Part shown: positions 41,400-49,929 of the stretch, piece by piece
How positions within the stretch are numbered: position 1 is the stretch's first letter
Layout: every line of letters begins with the position of its first letter
NCBI GenBank assembly: GCA_934438085.1
Contig: CAKSBC010000007.1
Coordinates: 38,657 to 102,656 of the forward strand
Source: an uncultured Lachnospiraceae bacterium
Lineage (GTDB): Bacteria; Bacillota; Clostridia; Lachnospirales; Lachnospiraceae
DNA: 64,000 nt
Direction of reading: 5' to 3'
Made by a program: the position numbers and the translations under genes
The notes under the pieces: generated by a model
What the model was told of the DNA's origin: nothing
What the model saw: only the letters and a program-made list of their open reading frames with translations
The model's database searches: none

Positions 41400-42629
41400 T
41401 CAGCCTCCGACAAGGAAGCTTATAAACGGAAAGTTTATAATGCCGCCCTTGTTTACAATAGTCTCTCCATCCATTGAAAGCACCATCTTAAAGTAATTAT
41501 CCCTTATCCTTGTAAGCGGTCCGAATTCCTTCTTAACGGTTTCTTTATCCAATACGGTTTCGCAGCAGTTTAGGTAGGTCCTGTCCTGTCCTCTTACTGC
41601 CATGAAGTCTATCTGGCTTTGCCCCTGCTTTCCGACATAGAGCTTAAAGCCCCTTTGCAGCATTTCATTGCAGAGCACATTTTCAAGCTGTGCCTCAAAG
41701 CCGACTCCCTCGTCACGCATAACAGCATTTCTCATTGCAATATCACATACATAATATTTTTCCTGAGTTTCAAGCTCTCTGTCAGTCTTTATATCAAAGC
41801 GAGGCACCTTATTTATAATATATGCTCCGGTAAGTGCATCAAGACAGGAGTAGACAGTATCTACGGAAATAATGACTCCGCTCGATTTAACATAGACTCT
41901 TACAGCCTTAGGTGAAAACACTTCTCCCATATGGCTTAATATAAATTCAATTATCTTATCTATATGACTAATGTCTCTGAGGTTATTGCACTGAACAACA
42001 TCCTTTAAGATTATTGCATTATATAGATTTGAAAGATAATCTGCAGCATCCGCATCATTTTTTAATGCATAGGCTCCAGGCATAGCGCCTCGTTTAAGGT
42101 AGTCGGCAAACATTGCCTCCTTTGACAATAATTCCGTGCCTTCCTCTTCAAAATGACCCGGCTCCGATGCCGTAAGCTGAAGGTATTCACTGAATGACAG
42201 AGGATATACATCTATCTTTACATATCTGTACCCAAGAACATTTGCAAAATCATTTTTGAATACTGAAGCATTTGACGATGAGACATATATATCGCAGTCA
42301 AAAAGATTCATAAGCTCTGCCGCAACCTGAGCCCAGCCATCAATATTTTGTACCTCATCAAGAAATATATATGCATGTCCGTCTGCGCCGTTCACAAACT
42401 CGACAAGCATTTCTCTTAGATCTGCCGCATTTGTAAAATACGCATATATCATTCCTTCAAAATTAAGGTATATTATATTTTCTTCAGGAATGCCGTTTGC
42501 CTTAAGCTCTTCTATAAACTGTTTGATTATTGTAGTTTTTCCGGAACGTCTTACACCTGTTATTATTTTTACTACGTCTCTCTGAAGATACATTTCCAGC
42601 TTTTCAAGATACATCGTTCGTTTTATCAT
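41400..42629 (-). CDS. AAA ATPase with DUF4143 domain
   Basis: 409 residues. Walker A GVRRSGKTTIIKQF and Walker B YIFLDEVQN in the N-terminal AAA_14-type domain; the C-terminal half (about 200-400) is DUF4143-like, with DFMAVRGQDRTYLNC. Such proteins are widespread, often in many paralogous copies in gut anaerobes, and their role is unknown. Some resemble STAND-type or archaeal mobile-element ATPases. No partner gene is adjacent. Confidence 0.85.
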   Translation of the reverse strand: MIKRTMYLEKLEMYLQRDVVKIITGVRRSGKTTIIKQFIEELKANGIPEENIIYLNFEGMIYAYFTNAADLREMLVEFVNGADGHAYIFLDEVQNIDGWAQVAAELMNLFDCDIYVSSSNASVFKNDFANVLGYRYVKIDVYPLSFSEYLQLTASEPGHFEEEGTELLSKEAMFADYLKRGAMPGAYALKNDADAADYLSNLYNAIILKDVVQCNNLRDISHIDKIIEFILSHMGEVFSPKAVRVYVKSSGVIISVDTVYSCLDALTGAYIINKVPRFDIKTDRELETQEKYYVCDIAMRNAVMRDEGVGFEAQLENVLCNEMLQRGFKLYVGKQGQSQIDFMAVRGQDRTYLNCCETVLDKETVKKEFGPLTRIRDNYFKMVLSMDGETIVNKGGIINFPFISFLVGG

Positions 42630-42663
42630 TTACTGCTCCCTTCCAACGATAAATCAATAACTG

Positions 42664-43818
42664 TCAAAAGCTGTAATAGACACGATTAGGCTGCAAATTG
42701 ACACCTCTTATAGCTGCCAATTCAGAAACCGTAACGAGCTGGAAGCCTTGGTCTACAAGTGTCGGTACGATTACAGCGGTAGCATCTGCCGTGGATTCAT
42801 AAAGCTCATGCATAAGAACTATATCGCCGCCTTTAACATGTCCGATAACTGCCGCTCTCGTTTTCTCGGCATTCCTTGTAGCCCAGTCTCTTGTATCTAT
42901 ATTCCAGAGAATGATCGGCATATTCACATTATTAATAACTGTTTCATTCTTATTTCCGCCCGGAAGTCTCATGACCAAAGGACTGACTCCTGTCACCTGC
43001 TTTAAAATGTCATTGCAGGCATTTACCTGTGACCTTACAGTCTCCGCTCCGACCTTATTAAGATAAACATGGCTGTAGGTATGATTTGCGATCTCATGGC
43101 CTTCGGCAACCATGCGGTTGACCTCTGTGGCTCTGGATGCAACTCTGTCTCCTACCATAAAGAAGGTGCATTTTTGTCCGTATTTTGCAAAAATGTCCAT
43201 TATGCGGTTTCCTACAGATGTCTGCGGACCGTCATCATAGGTAAGAGCTATCGATGGTTTTGTAATGTCAATGCTTCTGCCGTTGATATAAAAAATATTG
43301 GCATCGGCTGTAGGTACCAGAGTATTAGGTGTTTTCAGGCTCTCTAAAGCAGGATCTGCTTTAGTTTCATCCTGACTTGTCTCAGGACCGCTTTCATTTG
43401 AGCTTCCTGCATTATCAGTTCCGCTTCCCGGCTGAGATTCGTCTCCTGAATTCTCCTTATCCAAAGCTCCCGGTGCATATATCACATTTGATCCGGAATT
43501 TTGAGTGCCCGAAGAATTTGTAACTGTATTATCTTGCGCACTATCTTGCGTATTATCTGCCGTATTTTTATCTGTATTTTCAGCTGCATAGCCGGAAGTA
43601 TTGTCCGTCACATTCTGAACTGTTTCCGCCGCCGATGTGTTGCTTCCGGAAGCATTCAAAGTTCCGCTCCAAGGTCCGATTTTATCATTTCCGGAACCTA
43701 TTACAACTCCCGGAGAAACAATATAATCCGCATGTGCGTGAATCGGCATGAAGCCGTTAACAGTAAGGGCTGCTACAGTTAGCATTGCCGCCGCTGCCTT
43801 TAAAATTCGCTTTTTCAT
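42664..43818 (-). CDS. Secreted polysaccharide deacetylase (NodB domain)
   Basis: 384 residues. Signal peptide (about 1-31), a Ser/Thr/Asn/Gly/Asp-rich linker (about 45-165), then a NodB domain: ALTYDDGP (metal-binding Asp and catalytic Asp), HEIANHTYSH, MRLPGGN, and ILWNIDTRDW and IVLMHELY near the end. It probably deacetylates peptidoglycan N-acetylglucosamine or a wall glycan outside the cell, giving lysozyme resistance. The gene is 45 bases before (upstream of) the small gap to the AAA ATPase gene. Confidence 0.9.
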   Translation of the reverse strand: MKKRILKAAAAMLTVAALTVNGFMPIHAHADYIVSPGVVIGSGNDKIGPWSGTLNASGSNTSAAETVQNVTDNTSGYAAENTDKNTADNTQDSAQDNTVTNSSGTQNSGSNVIYAPGALDKENSGDESQPGSGTDNAGSSNESGPETSQDETKADPALESLKTPNTLVPTADANIFYINGRSIDITKPSIALTYDDGPQTSVGNRIMDIFAKYGQKCTFFMVGDRVASRATEVNRMVAEGHEIANHTYSHVYLNKVGAETVRSQVNACNDILKQVTGVSPLVMRLPGGNKNETVINNVNMPIILWNIDTRDWATRNAEKTRAAVIGHVKGGDIVLMHELYESTADATAVIVPTLVDQGFQLVTVSELAAIRGVNLQPNRVYYSF

Positions 43819-43819
43819 T

Positions 43820-44896
43820 TTATAGATTATGATTTTTCACCTCCCTGTTGATCTGACTTATAGGAAATCCCATAATAGTATAATAATCTCCCTTTATTCC
43901 TTTAATAAAGAGAGCTCCCTGCCCCTGTATGCCGTAAGCTCCGGCTTTATCCATAGGCTCTCCGGTTTCTATATAAGCATTTATCTCATCATCTGAAAGC
44001 TCATAGAACTCAACCTCTGCAGTATTTGTAAAGCTTATGCGCTTCTCAGGCTCTTTGCCTCCGATTCCTGAAAGGATAGTAACTCCTGTCCTGACCTCAT
44101 GAGTCTTTCCCGAAAGCTCCTTAAGCATGTCAAAGGCTTCCTTTTTCGAATGTGGCTTTCCGTATATCCTGCCGTTTTCTATAACTATGGTATCTGAGCC
44201 TATAACAGTAACATTTTCATCCTTATGCTTCATGAAAATATCTTCTGCCTTAATGCCTGAAAGATACTGTGCTGTTTCTTCTGCCGGAAGTCCTTCAGGA
44301 ATGATTTCTTCAACATTTGAGGTCTCTGATACAAACGGTCTGCCAAGTCTTAGCATAAGCTCTCTTCTTCGAGGGGAAGCTGATGCCAATATCCAGGAAG
44401 CTGTTTTCTGATATGCTACACGAGGTGTATTATCTTCCATATATACTATGCCGCATTCATCATATCCAAGATTTGTGAGGAAGCTCCTCATAGGAGTGTT
44501 TGATTCGTGTGTGTCGACTCTGACATTGCCGTATTTTTTATATACCTCATTAAAGATATACTTTGCCGCACCTGTACCTCTTGCGGCTTCTGACACAGCG
44601 GCTCTGTGTATAACTGCATACGGAAGATCATTCTTCCATGCACCGTTTTCAATATAGCCATAGCACGGGTCCTCTTCGCCGACTATAAGTGCAAACACCG
44701 CCAATGCAGTTCCATCCTCAGCTTCGCATATATAAAGTATAGATTTATCTATATCACTTTCAATCAATTTTTCCGGATAGCCGTTAACCCACTGCACTGA
44801 ATTGCCGTTTCTTCTCATATAGGCTCTTGCTTCACCGAAAATTCTTTTTGCTGCTTCAATATCATTTGATGTTGCTTTTCTGATATTCTTTTTCAT
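43820..44896 (-). CDS. GNAT acetyltransferase-Maf nucleotide pyrophosphatase fusion
   Basis: 358 residues. Residues 1-160 are a GNAT domain (HRAAVSEAARGTGAAKYIFNEV, DTHESNTPMRSFLTNLGY). Residues about 168-350 are a complete Maf domain: ILASASPRRRELMLRLG at its start, VIGSDTIVIENGRIYGKP, KAGAYGIQGQGALFIKGIKGDYYTIMGFPI. Maf enzymes hydrolyse non-canonical or modified nucleoside triphosphates and slow septation. The two are joined by only a few residues, so a real fusion and not a read-through error is likely. The stop is one base before the deacetylase start. Confidence 0.88.
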   Translation of the reverse strand: MKKNIRKATSNDIEAAKRIFGEARAYMRRNGNSVQWVNGYPEKLIESDIDKSILYICEAEDGTALAVFALIVGEEDPCYGYIENGAWKNDLPYAVIHRAAVSEAARGTGAAKYIFNEVYKKYGNVRVDTHESNTPMRSFLTNLGYDECGIVYMEDNTPRVAYQKTASWILASASPRRRELMLRLGRPFVSETSNVEEIIPEGLPAEETAQYLSGIKAEDIFMKHKDENVTVIGSDTIVIENGRIYGKPHSKKEAFDMLKELSGKTHEVRTGVTILSGIGGKEPEKRISFTNTAEVEFYELSDDEINAYIETGEPMDKAGAYGIQGQGALFIKGIKGDYYTIMGFPISQINREVKNHNL

Positions 44897-45122
44897 CTGT
44901 TCCCCCTTGATGACGCTTTAAATGTCAGCTGATTTAATTAACATCCTGCTGAAATTTATCCATTGCTTGTATTCCTTAACTATTTATAAATTCAATATAC
45001 ACCTTGAATTTCATATTAATTATAGTATCAAAACATACTTTATACAATAATTTATCCATCTATTTTCACGCTTTATCGGTCGTAATCTAATTTTTACAGG
45101 GTATATTAAGATTATTTCAAGT

Positions 45123-45155
45123 GTTTAGCTGAATTAAAAATTTGAACAGCTAAAC
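45123..45155. promoter_or_regulatory. Inverted repeat in the AT-rich gap upstream of thioredoxin
   Basis: GTTTAGCTG pairs perfectly with CAGCTAAAC across 15 bases. It lies about 100 bases before the thioredoxin gene in a 362-base gene-free stretch. Nothing else was recognised in that gap. It could be an operator. Confidence 0.4.
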
Positions 45156-45258
45156 TATTTAAAATTATTCTAATTATTTTTCTCCAAAATATTTACTTTT
45201 ACACATTTAATTCATACAATATAGGTATATTAAAAATTAATTTTGAAAGGAGATATTT

Positions 45259-45567
45259 ATGATACATAAGATTACAGATAATAATTGGGATGCAGCTCTT
45301 AAGGCTAAAAAAGCTGTAGTGGATTTTTCCGCAGAATGGTGCGGTCCTTGCAAGATGTTGGGACCTGTAATGCAGGAGCTTTCTGAAGAAATGCCTGATG
45401 TTGAATTCTATAATGCAGATACAGATCAGAACATACAGTTAGCAATACAGAACGGAATTTCAAGTATTCCTGCCCTGCTTCTTTTTGAAGACGGCGAGCT
45501 TAAGGATACTACTGTCGGCTTTATGCCAAAGGATACCGTAAAGGCCTGGATAGAAAAAGCTCGTTAA
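45259..45567 (+). CDS. trxA: Thioredoxin
   Basis: 102 residues with the WCGPCK active site and the cis-Pro SSIPALLLF. Full length; AAAGGAG precedes the ATG. A dithiol reductant for ribonucleotide reductase, peroxidases and others. The atypical reductase at 46.7-47.6 kb may serve it. Confidence 0.96.
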   Translation: MIHKITDNNWDAALKAKKAVVDFSAEWCGPCKMLGPVMQELSEEMPDVEFYNADTDQNIQLAIQNGISSIPALLLFEDGELKDTTVGFMPKDTVKAWIEKAR

Positions 45568-45625
45568 GCCTAAGACATTTTCCTGGGTATTTCGTTTCTT
45601 ATAATAAACCATGTTTCACTACATT

Positions 45626-45663
45626 CTTCTTATAATATAAGAAGCCGTTCGGCAGCCTTCTTT
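45626..45663 (+). promoter_or_regulatory. Two mutually exclusive hairpins after thioredoxin
   Basis: CTTCTTAT-AAT-ATAAGAAG (45626-45644) and AAGAAGCCG...CTTCTT (45639-45663, inner GCCG-TT-CGGC) share the segment AAGAAG. The second looks like the trx terminator. Forming the first would prevent it. Confidence 0.45.
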
Positions 45664-45793
45664 AGGCGGTCGGATTTACCAAATGTTTACATAGGTTTTA
45701 CATTTCAAACCTTTATATTCTATTTTAGTAATGCTATCGTTAATTTGCAGAAAAATCAGAGATTAAGAAGATTAGAGAAAAGGAAGTGATAAT

Positions 45794-46570
45794 ATGGCCG
45801 AATTAAAGGATAAGGAAGGCTTCATCTGTGATATGGATGGCGTTCTGTACCACGGAAACAGACTTCTTCCGGGAGTAACTGAATTTGTAAAGTGGCTTGT
45901 CGACAATGAAAAGCACTTTTTGTTCCTGACAAATTCATCACAGTATACTCCTAGGGAATTACAGAATAAACTTGGACGCATGGGCATCAATGTAGATGAA
46001 TCTCATTTTTATACAAGTGCCCTTGCAACTGCCCATTTTCTTGACAGTCAGTCACCGGGCTGCAGTGCCTACGTTATAGGTGAGCACGGCATACTAAATG
46101 CACTTTATGATAAGGGCATTACGTATAACGATGTCGATCCTGACTACGTTGTTGTCGGTGAGGCTTCAAGCTATAACCTTGAGCAGATGACAAAGGCTGT
46201 CCGCCTTGTAAACGCAGGGGCAAAGCTCATCGGTACCAATTCAGATCTGACAGGCCCTACTGAATTCGGTATCGCACCTGCCTGCAGAGCATTGATATCG
46301 CCTATAGAGCTTGCCACCGGAAAGCAGGCATACTTTGTCGGAAAACCAAATCCGCTCATGATGAGGACAGGCTTAAGGCTTTTAGGCGTTCATTCTGAAA
46401 ATGCTGTCATGGTAGGCGATCGTATGGACACCGACATTATTGCCGGCATAGAAACAGGTCTTGACACTGTGCTTGTCCTCTCAGGAGTCACATCAAGAAC
46501 CGATACTGAAAACTATCCTTACCGTCCTATGTACATCCTTGACGGTGTAGGAGATATTCCAAACAACTGA
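45794..46570 (+). CDS. NagD-like HAD phosphatase
   Basis: 258 residues, HAD class IIA. Motif I DMDGVLYHG, motif II LTNSS, the Lys in GKPNPLMM, and motif III VGDRMDTDIIAG. Such enzymes dephosphorylate sugar or nucleotide phosphates in the cytoplasm. GGAAGTGATAAT precedes the ATG. It is transcribed alone. Confidence 0.9.
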   Translation: MAELKDKEGFICDMDGVLYHGNRLLPGVTEFVKWLVDNEKHFLFLTNSSQYTPRELQNKLGRMGINVDESHFYTSALATAHFLDSQSPGCSAYVIGEHGILNALYDKGITYNDVDPDYVVVGEASSYNLEQMTKAVRLVNAGAKLIGTNSDLTGPTEFGIAPACRALISPIELATGKQAYFVGKPNPLMMRTGLRLLGVHSENAVMVGDRMDTDIIAGIETGLDTVLVLSGVTSRTDTENYPYRPMYILDGVGDIPNN

Positions 46571-46579
46571 TAATACAAT

Positions 46580-46624
46580 AAGCGGCAGTTAGTCTATTAC
46601 TTTAAAGACAGCTGCCGCTTTTTT
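46580..46624 (+). terminator. Terminator of the HAD phosphatase gene
   Basis: AAGCGGCAG/CTGCCGCTT, a 9-bp stem with a 23-base loop, then TTTT, nine bases after the stop. Confidence 0.8.
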
Positions 46625-46710
46625 AACGTTTCATTTTTAATTTAAAATATAAAGATCAAAAATTGATCAGATTCGTTTTATAGGCTGCCAATGTAACGCA
46701 CAGATTCAAA

Positions 46711-47598
46711 TCAGACGCTGTCAATGTAACGCACAGCTGATATTGCCGCAGTGTTTCCCTGACCTGCTGCCTTAATATACTGATACGGTTCACCGGCAGC
46801 ATCTCCGCAGACGAAAAGGCCTTCTATATTCGTCTTCATCTGAAGATCTGCAACGGCATGTCTTCCGTCGGTTTTAAGCCCCGGAATAAGCTTATTCGGT
46901 GCCACAGCATCTCTGATCACAAATATTCCGTCTGCCTTATGCTCTCCGCAGTCTGTTTTTAATATATCTGCCTTAAGACCTCCGCTTATTTCTAAAGGCT
47001 TCTCATTTATCAGTACTATATTCGCCTTTTTATGGCTTTCAGCGAAGATTTCTTTAAGCATTTCAGCCTTTCCTGAAAGCTTTCCTGACGGAATAAAATA
47101 CACCTTACTGCAAAGCTCCGAAAGAAATTCGGCATCAGATACAGATTCTTCATTGTAACCCACAACAATTGCGCTTTTATCCTTATAGAACTGTCCGTCA
47201 CAGGTAGCACAATAGCTTACGCCCCTTCCCAGATAATTATCTTCTCCGGGAATAGTCGTGTCCATGGAAACACCTCCGGCCAGTATGCATGCTGTTGCTT
47301 CAAACATTTCACCGCCTGCCTGAATACCAAAATAGCTTCCCATTGCATAGACCATACTGACCTGCTTTTCGGTAACCTCAATATCAAGGCTTTTCAGATG
47401 CTCTCGCATATGTTCTGCAAGTTCCTCTCCGGTAATGTCAGGAAGTCCGGGATAGTTCAGTATCCTGTGTGCCTTTATCATCTTATCGCTGAGTGCTTTG
47501 CTTCCGAAAAGAATAATATTTTTATTTCTGATCTTTGCTGTGATCGCAGCAGATACTCCGGCAGGACCGGTTCCGATTATAGCTATATCGTATCTCAT
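46711..47598 (-). CDS. Thioredoxin reductase-like flavoprotein without an NADPH motif
   Basis: 295 residues. FAD-binding GTGPAGVSAA near the N-terminus, redox CATC in SYCATCDGQFY, and a C-terminal GLFVCGDAAGEP. The second nucleotide site, normally GGGxSA followed by HRRxxxR, here reads VVGYNEESVSD and YFIPSGKLSGK, so NADPH binding is not supported. This matches ferredoxin/flavodoxin-linked (FFTR) or deeply rooted (DFTR) reductases of clostridia. It would reduce thioredoxin with electrons from ferredoxin or the flavodoxin of this window (inference). AAGGAG precedes the start. Confidence 0.82.
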   Translation of the reverse strand: MRYDIAIIGTGPAGVSAAITAKIRNKNIILFGSKALSDKMIKAHRILNYPGLPDITGEELAEHMREHLKSLDIEVTEKQVSMVYAMGSYFGIQAGGEMFEATACILAGGVSMDTTIPGEDNYLGRGVSYCATCDGQFYKDKSAIVVGYNEESVSDAEFLSELCSKVYFIPSGKLSGKAEMLKEIFAESHKKANIVLINEKPLEISGGLKADILKTDCGEHKADGIFVIRDAVAPNKLIPGLKTDGRHAVADLQMKTNIEGLFVCGDAAGEPYQYIKAAGQGNTAAISAVRYIDSV

Positions 47599-47620
47599 AT
47601 TCTTTTCTCCTTATAAAAGA

Positions 47621-47660
47621 AAAACAGCAGCCCGAGTCCTGTACTCAATGCTGCTGTTTT
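47621..47660 (-). promoter_or_regulatory. Hairpin directly upstream of the reductase gene
   Basis: AAAACAGCAGC/GCTGCTGTTTT, an 11-bp stem followed by TTTTTCTTTT on the minus strand, ending 22 bases before the reductase ATG. It is either the perR terminator or an attenuator for the reductase gene. Confidence 0.5.
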
Positions 47661-47818
47661 TCTATCTTCCCCAGTTAGTTTAAGTTGTTTGTAACCATTA
47701 TAACTGCTAATAAAGTATATTGTTGTATTTTTATTAAAAAAATTCAAAGAATTTTATAATTTTCAATGTCTTTTTCTAATATATAAACAACACATAATAA
47801 TTAACAGACTTTAGCAGC

Positions 47819-48193
47819 TTATTTGTCTATTTCCGCCTCTTCCTTGCATTCAAGACAGATATAATGGCACATGAGATCGTATGAATATATCTTATCTCCA
47901 AGCTTCTTTTCTAAAAGCTCAGTAAGATCATCCATAAAGAAATCGGCTATCTTTCCACATTTATCGCATACCAGATGGTCGTGTCTCAAGGTCTTGTCAA
48001 AACGGTCAGGAGCATTCTCCATAACGATCCTTCTGATAAGCCCTGCCTCGCACAGTGAATTGAGGTTGTTGTAGACTGTAGCCAATACAACCTTGCCATG
48101 TTCCTCCTTCATTCGAAGATATATTTCCTCAGCTGTCGGATGGCACGTCGACTCATTTATTATCTTTAAAATAATCTGTGCATTCTTAGTCAT
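47819..48193 (-). CDS. perR: PerR/Fur-family regulator
   Basis: 124 residues. Winged helix (ESTCHPTAEEIYLRM ... VVLATVYNNLNSLCEAGLIRRI), then RFDKTLRHDHLVCDKCGKIADF and a final CHYICLECK giving the CxxC pairs of the structural zinc site. The HPTAEEIY and HDH positions and the small size favour a PerR-type peroxide sensor. It is preceded by a Per-box-like palindrome and followed by the thioredoxin reductase-like gene, fitting a redox role. Confidence 0.82.
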   Translation of the reverse strand: MTKNAQIILKIINESTCHPTAEEIYLRMKEEHGKVVLATVYNNLNSLCEAGLIRRIVMENAPDRFDKTLRHDHLVCDKCGKIADFFMDDLTELLEKKLGDKIYSYDLMCHYICLECKEEAEIDK

Positions 48194-48213
48194 ATATAAC
48201 CAGCTCCAATCTA

Positions 48214-48230
48214 TTAGAATTGTTCCAATT
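48214..48230. promoter_or_regulatory. Per-box-like operator at perR
   Basis: TTAGAATTGTTCCAA (48214-48228) agrees with the PerR box TTATAATNATTATAA at 10 of 14 fixed positions and contains a perfect AATTG-TTC-CAATT. It lies about 20 bases before the perR start, so autoregulation is likely. Confidence 0.6.
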
Positions 48231-48264
48231 ATATATTACTACATCTGTCCCGGCTTGTAAAGCT

Positions 48265-49341
48265 TTATCCGATGGCATCAAGCACAGCCTGTCCCATTTC
48301 CCTTGTTCCGACTCTTACGGAATTCTCATCGGCAATATCTCCGGTGCGAATATTATTATTAAGCACCTCCTCTACGGCATTCTCTATTGCCTTTGCCTCC
48401 TGCTCGAGTCCGAAGGAATATCTCAGCATCATAGCTCCGCTTAAGATGGTTGCGATAGGATTTGCAAGGTTCTGTCCGGCAATATCCGGTGCTGAGCCGT
48501 GTATAGGCTCATACAGTCCGAAGGCTCCGTCCGCAAGGCTCGCTGACGGAAGCATTCCGATAGAACCGGTTATCTGACTCGCCTCATCTGAAAGAATATC
48601 TCCGAAAATGTTGGAGGTAAGTATAACGTCGAACTGCTTAGGATTTCTCACTAACTGCATTGCTGCATTGTCAACATACATGTGGTTGAGCTCAACCTCC
48701 GGATAGTCCTCAGACATCTCGATAACTACCTTTCTCCAAAGCTTTGAGCTTTCAAGAACATTGGATTTATCTACGCTCGTTACCTTTTTATTTCTCTTCA
48801 TTGCAGATTCAAATGCAACCCTGGCGATCCTTTTGATCTCGAACTCACTGTAGTTTTCGATGTCATACGCCTCTTCTCCGTATTTACCGCTGCGGTAGCC
48901 GTGCTCTCCGAAGTAAATACCGCCTGTAAGCTCTCTTACAACAAGAATATCGAGACTGTCTCCTATTATCTCCTGCTTTATCGGGCTTGCAGAAGCAAGT
49001 GCCTTATGAATAACTGCAGGACGAAGATTTGCATAAAGGCCGAGTGCTGAACGAATGCCTAAGAGTCCTCTTTCCGGTCTGAGCTCACCCGGCATATGAT
49101 CCCACTTAGGACCTCCGACAGCACCAAGCAGTACAGAATCACTTTTTTTACATATCTCTATGGTTTCTTCCGGAATCGGTCCGCCTGTAGCATCTATCGC
49201 TGCACCGCCAAGCAGTACATCTATGAAATTAAAGGTATGTCCGAATTTCTCGCCTATCCTGCCAAGTACCTTAAGCTCTTCATTTACGACATCCGGTCCG
49301 ATGCCGTCTCCCTTTATAACGGCTATATTATAAACTCCCAT
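48265..49341 (-). CDS. leuB: 3-isopropylmalate dehydrogenase
   Basis: 358 residues. IAVIKGDGIGPDVVNEE at the start, RELTGGIYFGEHG, and the substrate/Mg site around NIFGDILSDEASQITGSIGMLPSASL. Oxidises 3-isopropylmalate to the leucine precursor. Last gene of leuA-leuC-leuD-leuB. Confidence 0.97.
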   Translation of the reverse strand: MGVYNIAVIKGDGIGPDVVNEELKVLGRIGEKFGHTFNFIDVLLGGAAIDATGGPIPEETIEICKKSDSVLLGAVGGPKWDHMPGELRPERGLLGIRSALGLYANLRPAVIHKALASASPIKQEIIGDSLDILVVRELTGGIYFGEHGYRSGKYGEEAYDIENYSEFEIKRIARVAFESAMKRNKKVTSVDKSNVLESSKLWRKVVIEMSEDYPEVELNHMYVDNAAMQLVRNPKQFDVILTSNIFGDILSDEASQITGSIGMLPSASLADGAFGLYEPIHGSAPDIAGQNLANPIATILSGAMMLRYSFGLEQEAKAIENAVEEVLNNNIRTGDIADENSVRVGTREMGQAVLDAIG

Positions 49342-49410
49342 TTTGCTCTCCGTAATTATGCTTTGCGCTAAGCGGCTTTAAGTAATGCCGCTAAATCCCC
49401 TTTTAAATTT

Positions 49411-49911
49411 TTACTGTTCGTTTCCAAACTGAGCGGAAACATACTTTACAAGTCCGCCCTGATCTATGATCTTCTGCATAAACTCCGGGAACGGCTCAGC
49501 CTGATAGGTCTTGCCTGTGGTTTTATCTGTGATAACACCTGTTGCAAAATCCACGCTTACCTCATCGCCTGCCTTTATCTCGGCTGCTGCCTCGGCACAT
49601 TCCATTATAGGCATTCCGATATTTATCGCATTTCTGTAAAAGATCCTTGCAAAGGAAGGCGCTATTACACATCCTACTCCGGCACATTTAATCGCAAGCG
49701 GCGCATGCTCTCTTGATGAGCCACAGCCGAAGTTCTTGCCGGCAACTATAATATCACCCTTTTCAACCTTTGCTGCAAAGCTCTCATCAATATCTATCAT
49801 GCAGTATTTTGCAAGCTCCTCACCGCTTGAAACATTTAAATATCTTGCAGGTATGATAACGTCGGTATCTACATTATCTCCGTATTTAAAAACTTTTCCT
49901 TCCGCAGTCAT
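49411..49911 (-). CDS. leuD: 3-isopropylmalate dehydratase, small subunit
   Basis: 166 residues, swivelling domain: FKYGDNVDTDVIIPARYLN, AGKNFGCGSSREHAPLAIK. With LeuC it isomerises 2- to 3-isopropylmalate. Starts 18 bases after leuC. Confidence 0.96.
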   Translation of the reverse strand: MTAEGKVFKYGDNVDTDVIIPARYLNVSSGEELAKYCMIDIDESFAAKVEKGDIIVAGKNFGCGSSREHAPLAIKCAGVGCVIAPSFARIFYRNAINIGMPIMECAEAAAEIKAGDEVSVDFATGVITDKTTGKTYQAEPFPEFMQKIIDQGGLVKYVSAQFGNEQ

Positions 49912-49929
49912 TGTACACCTCCGTAATTA

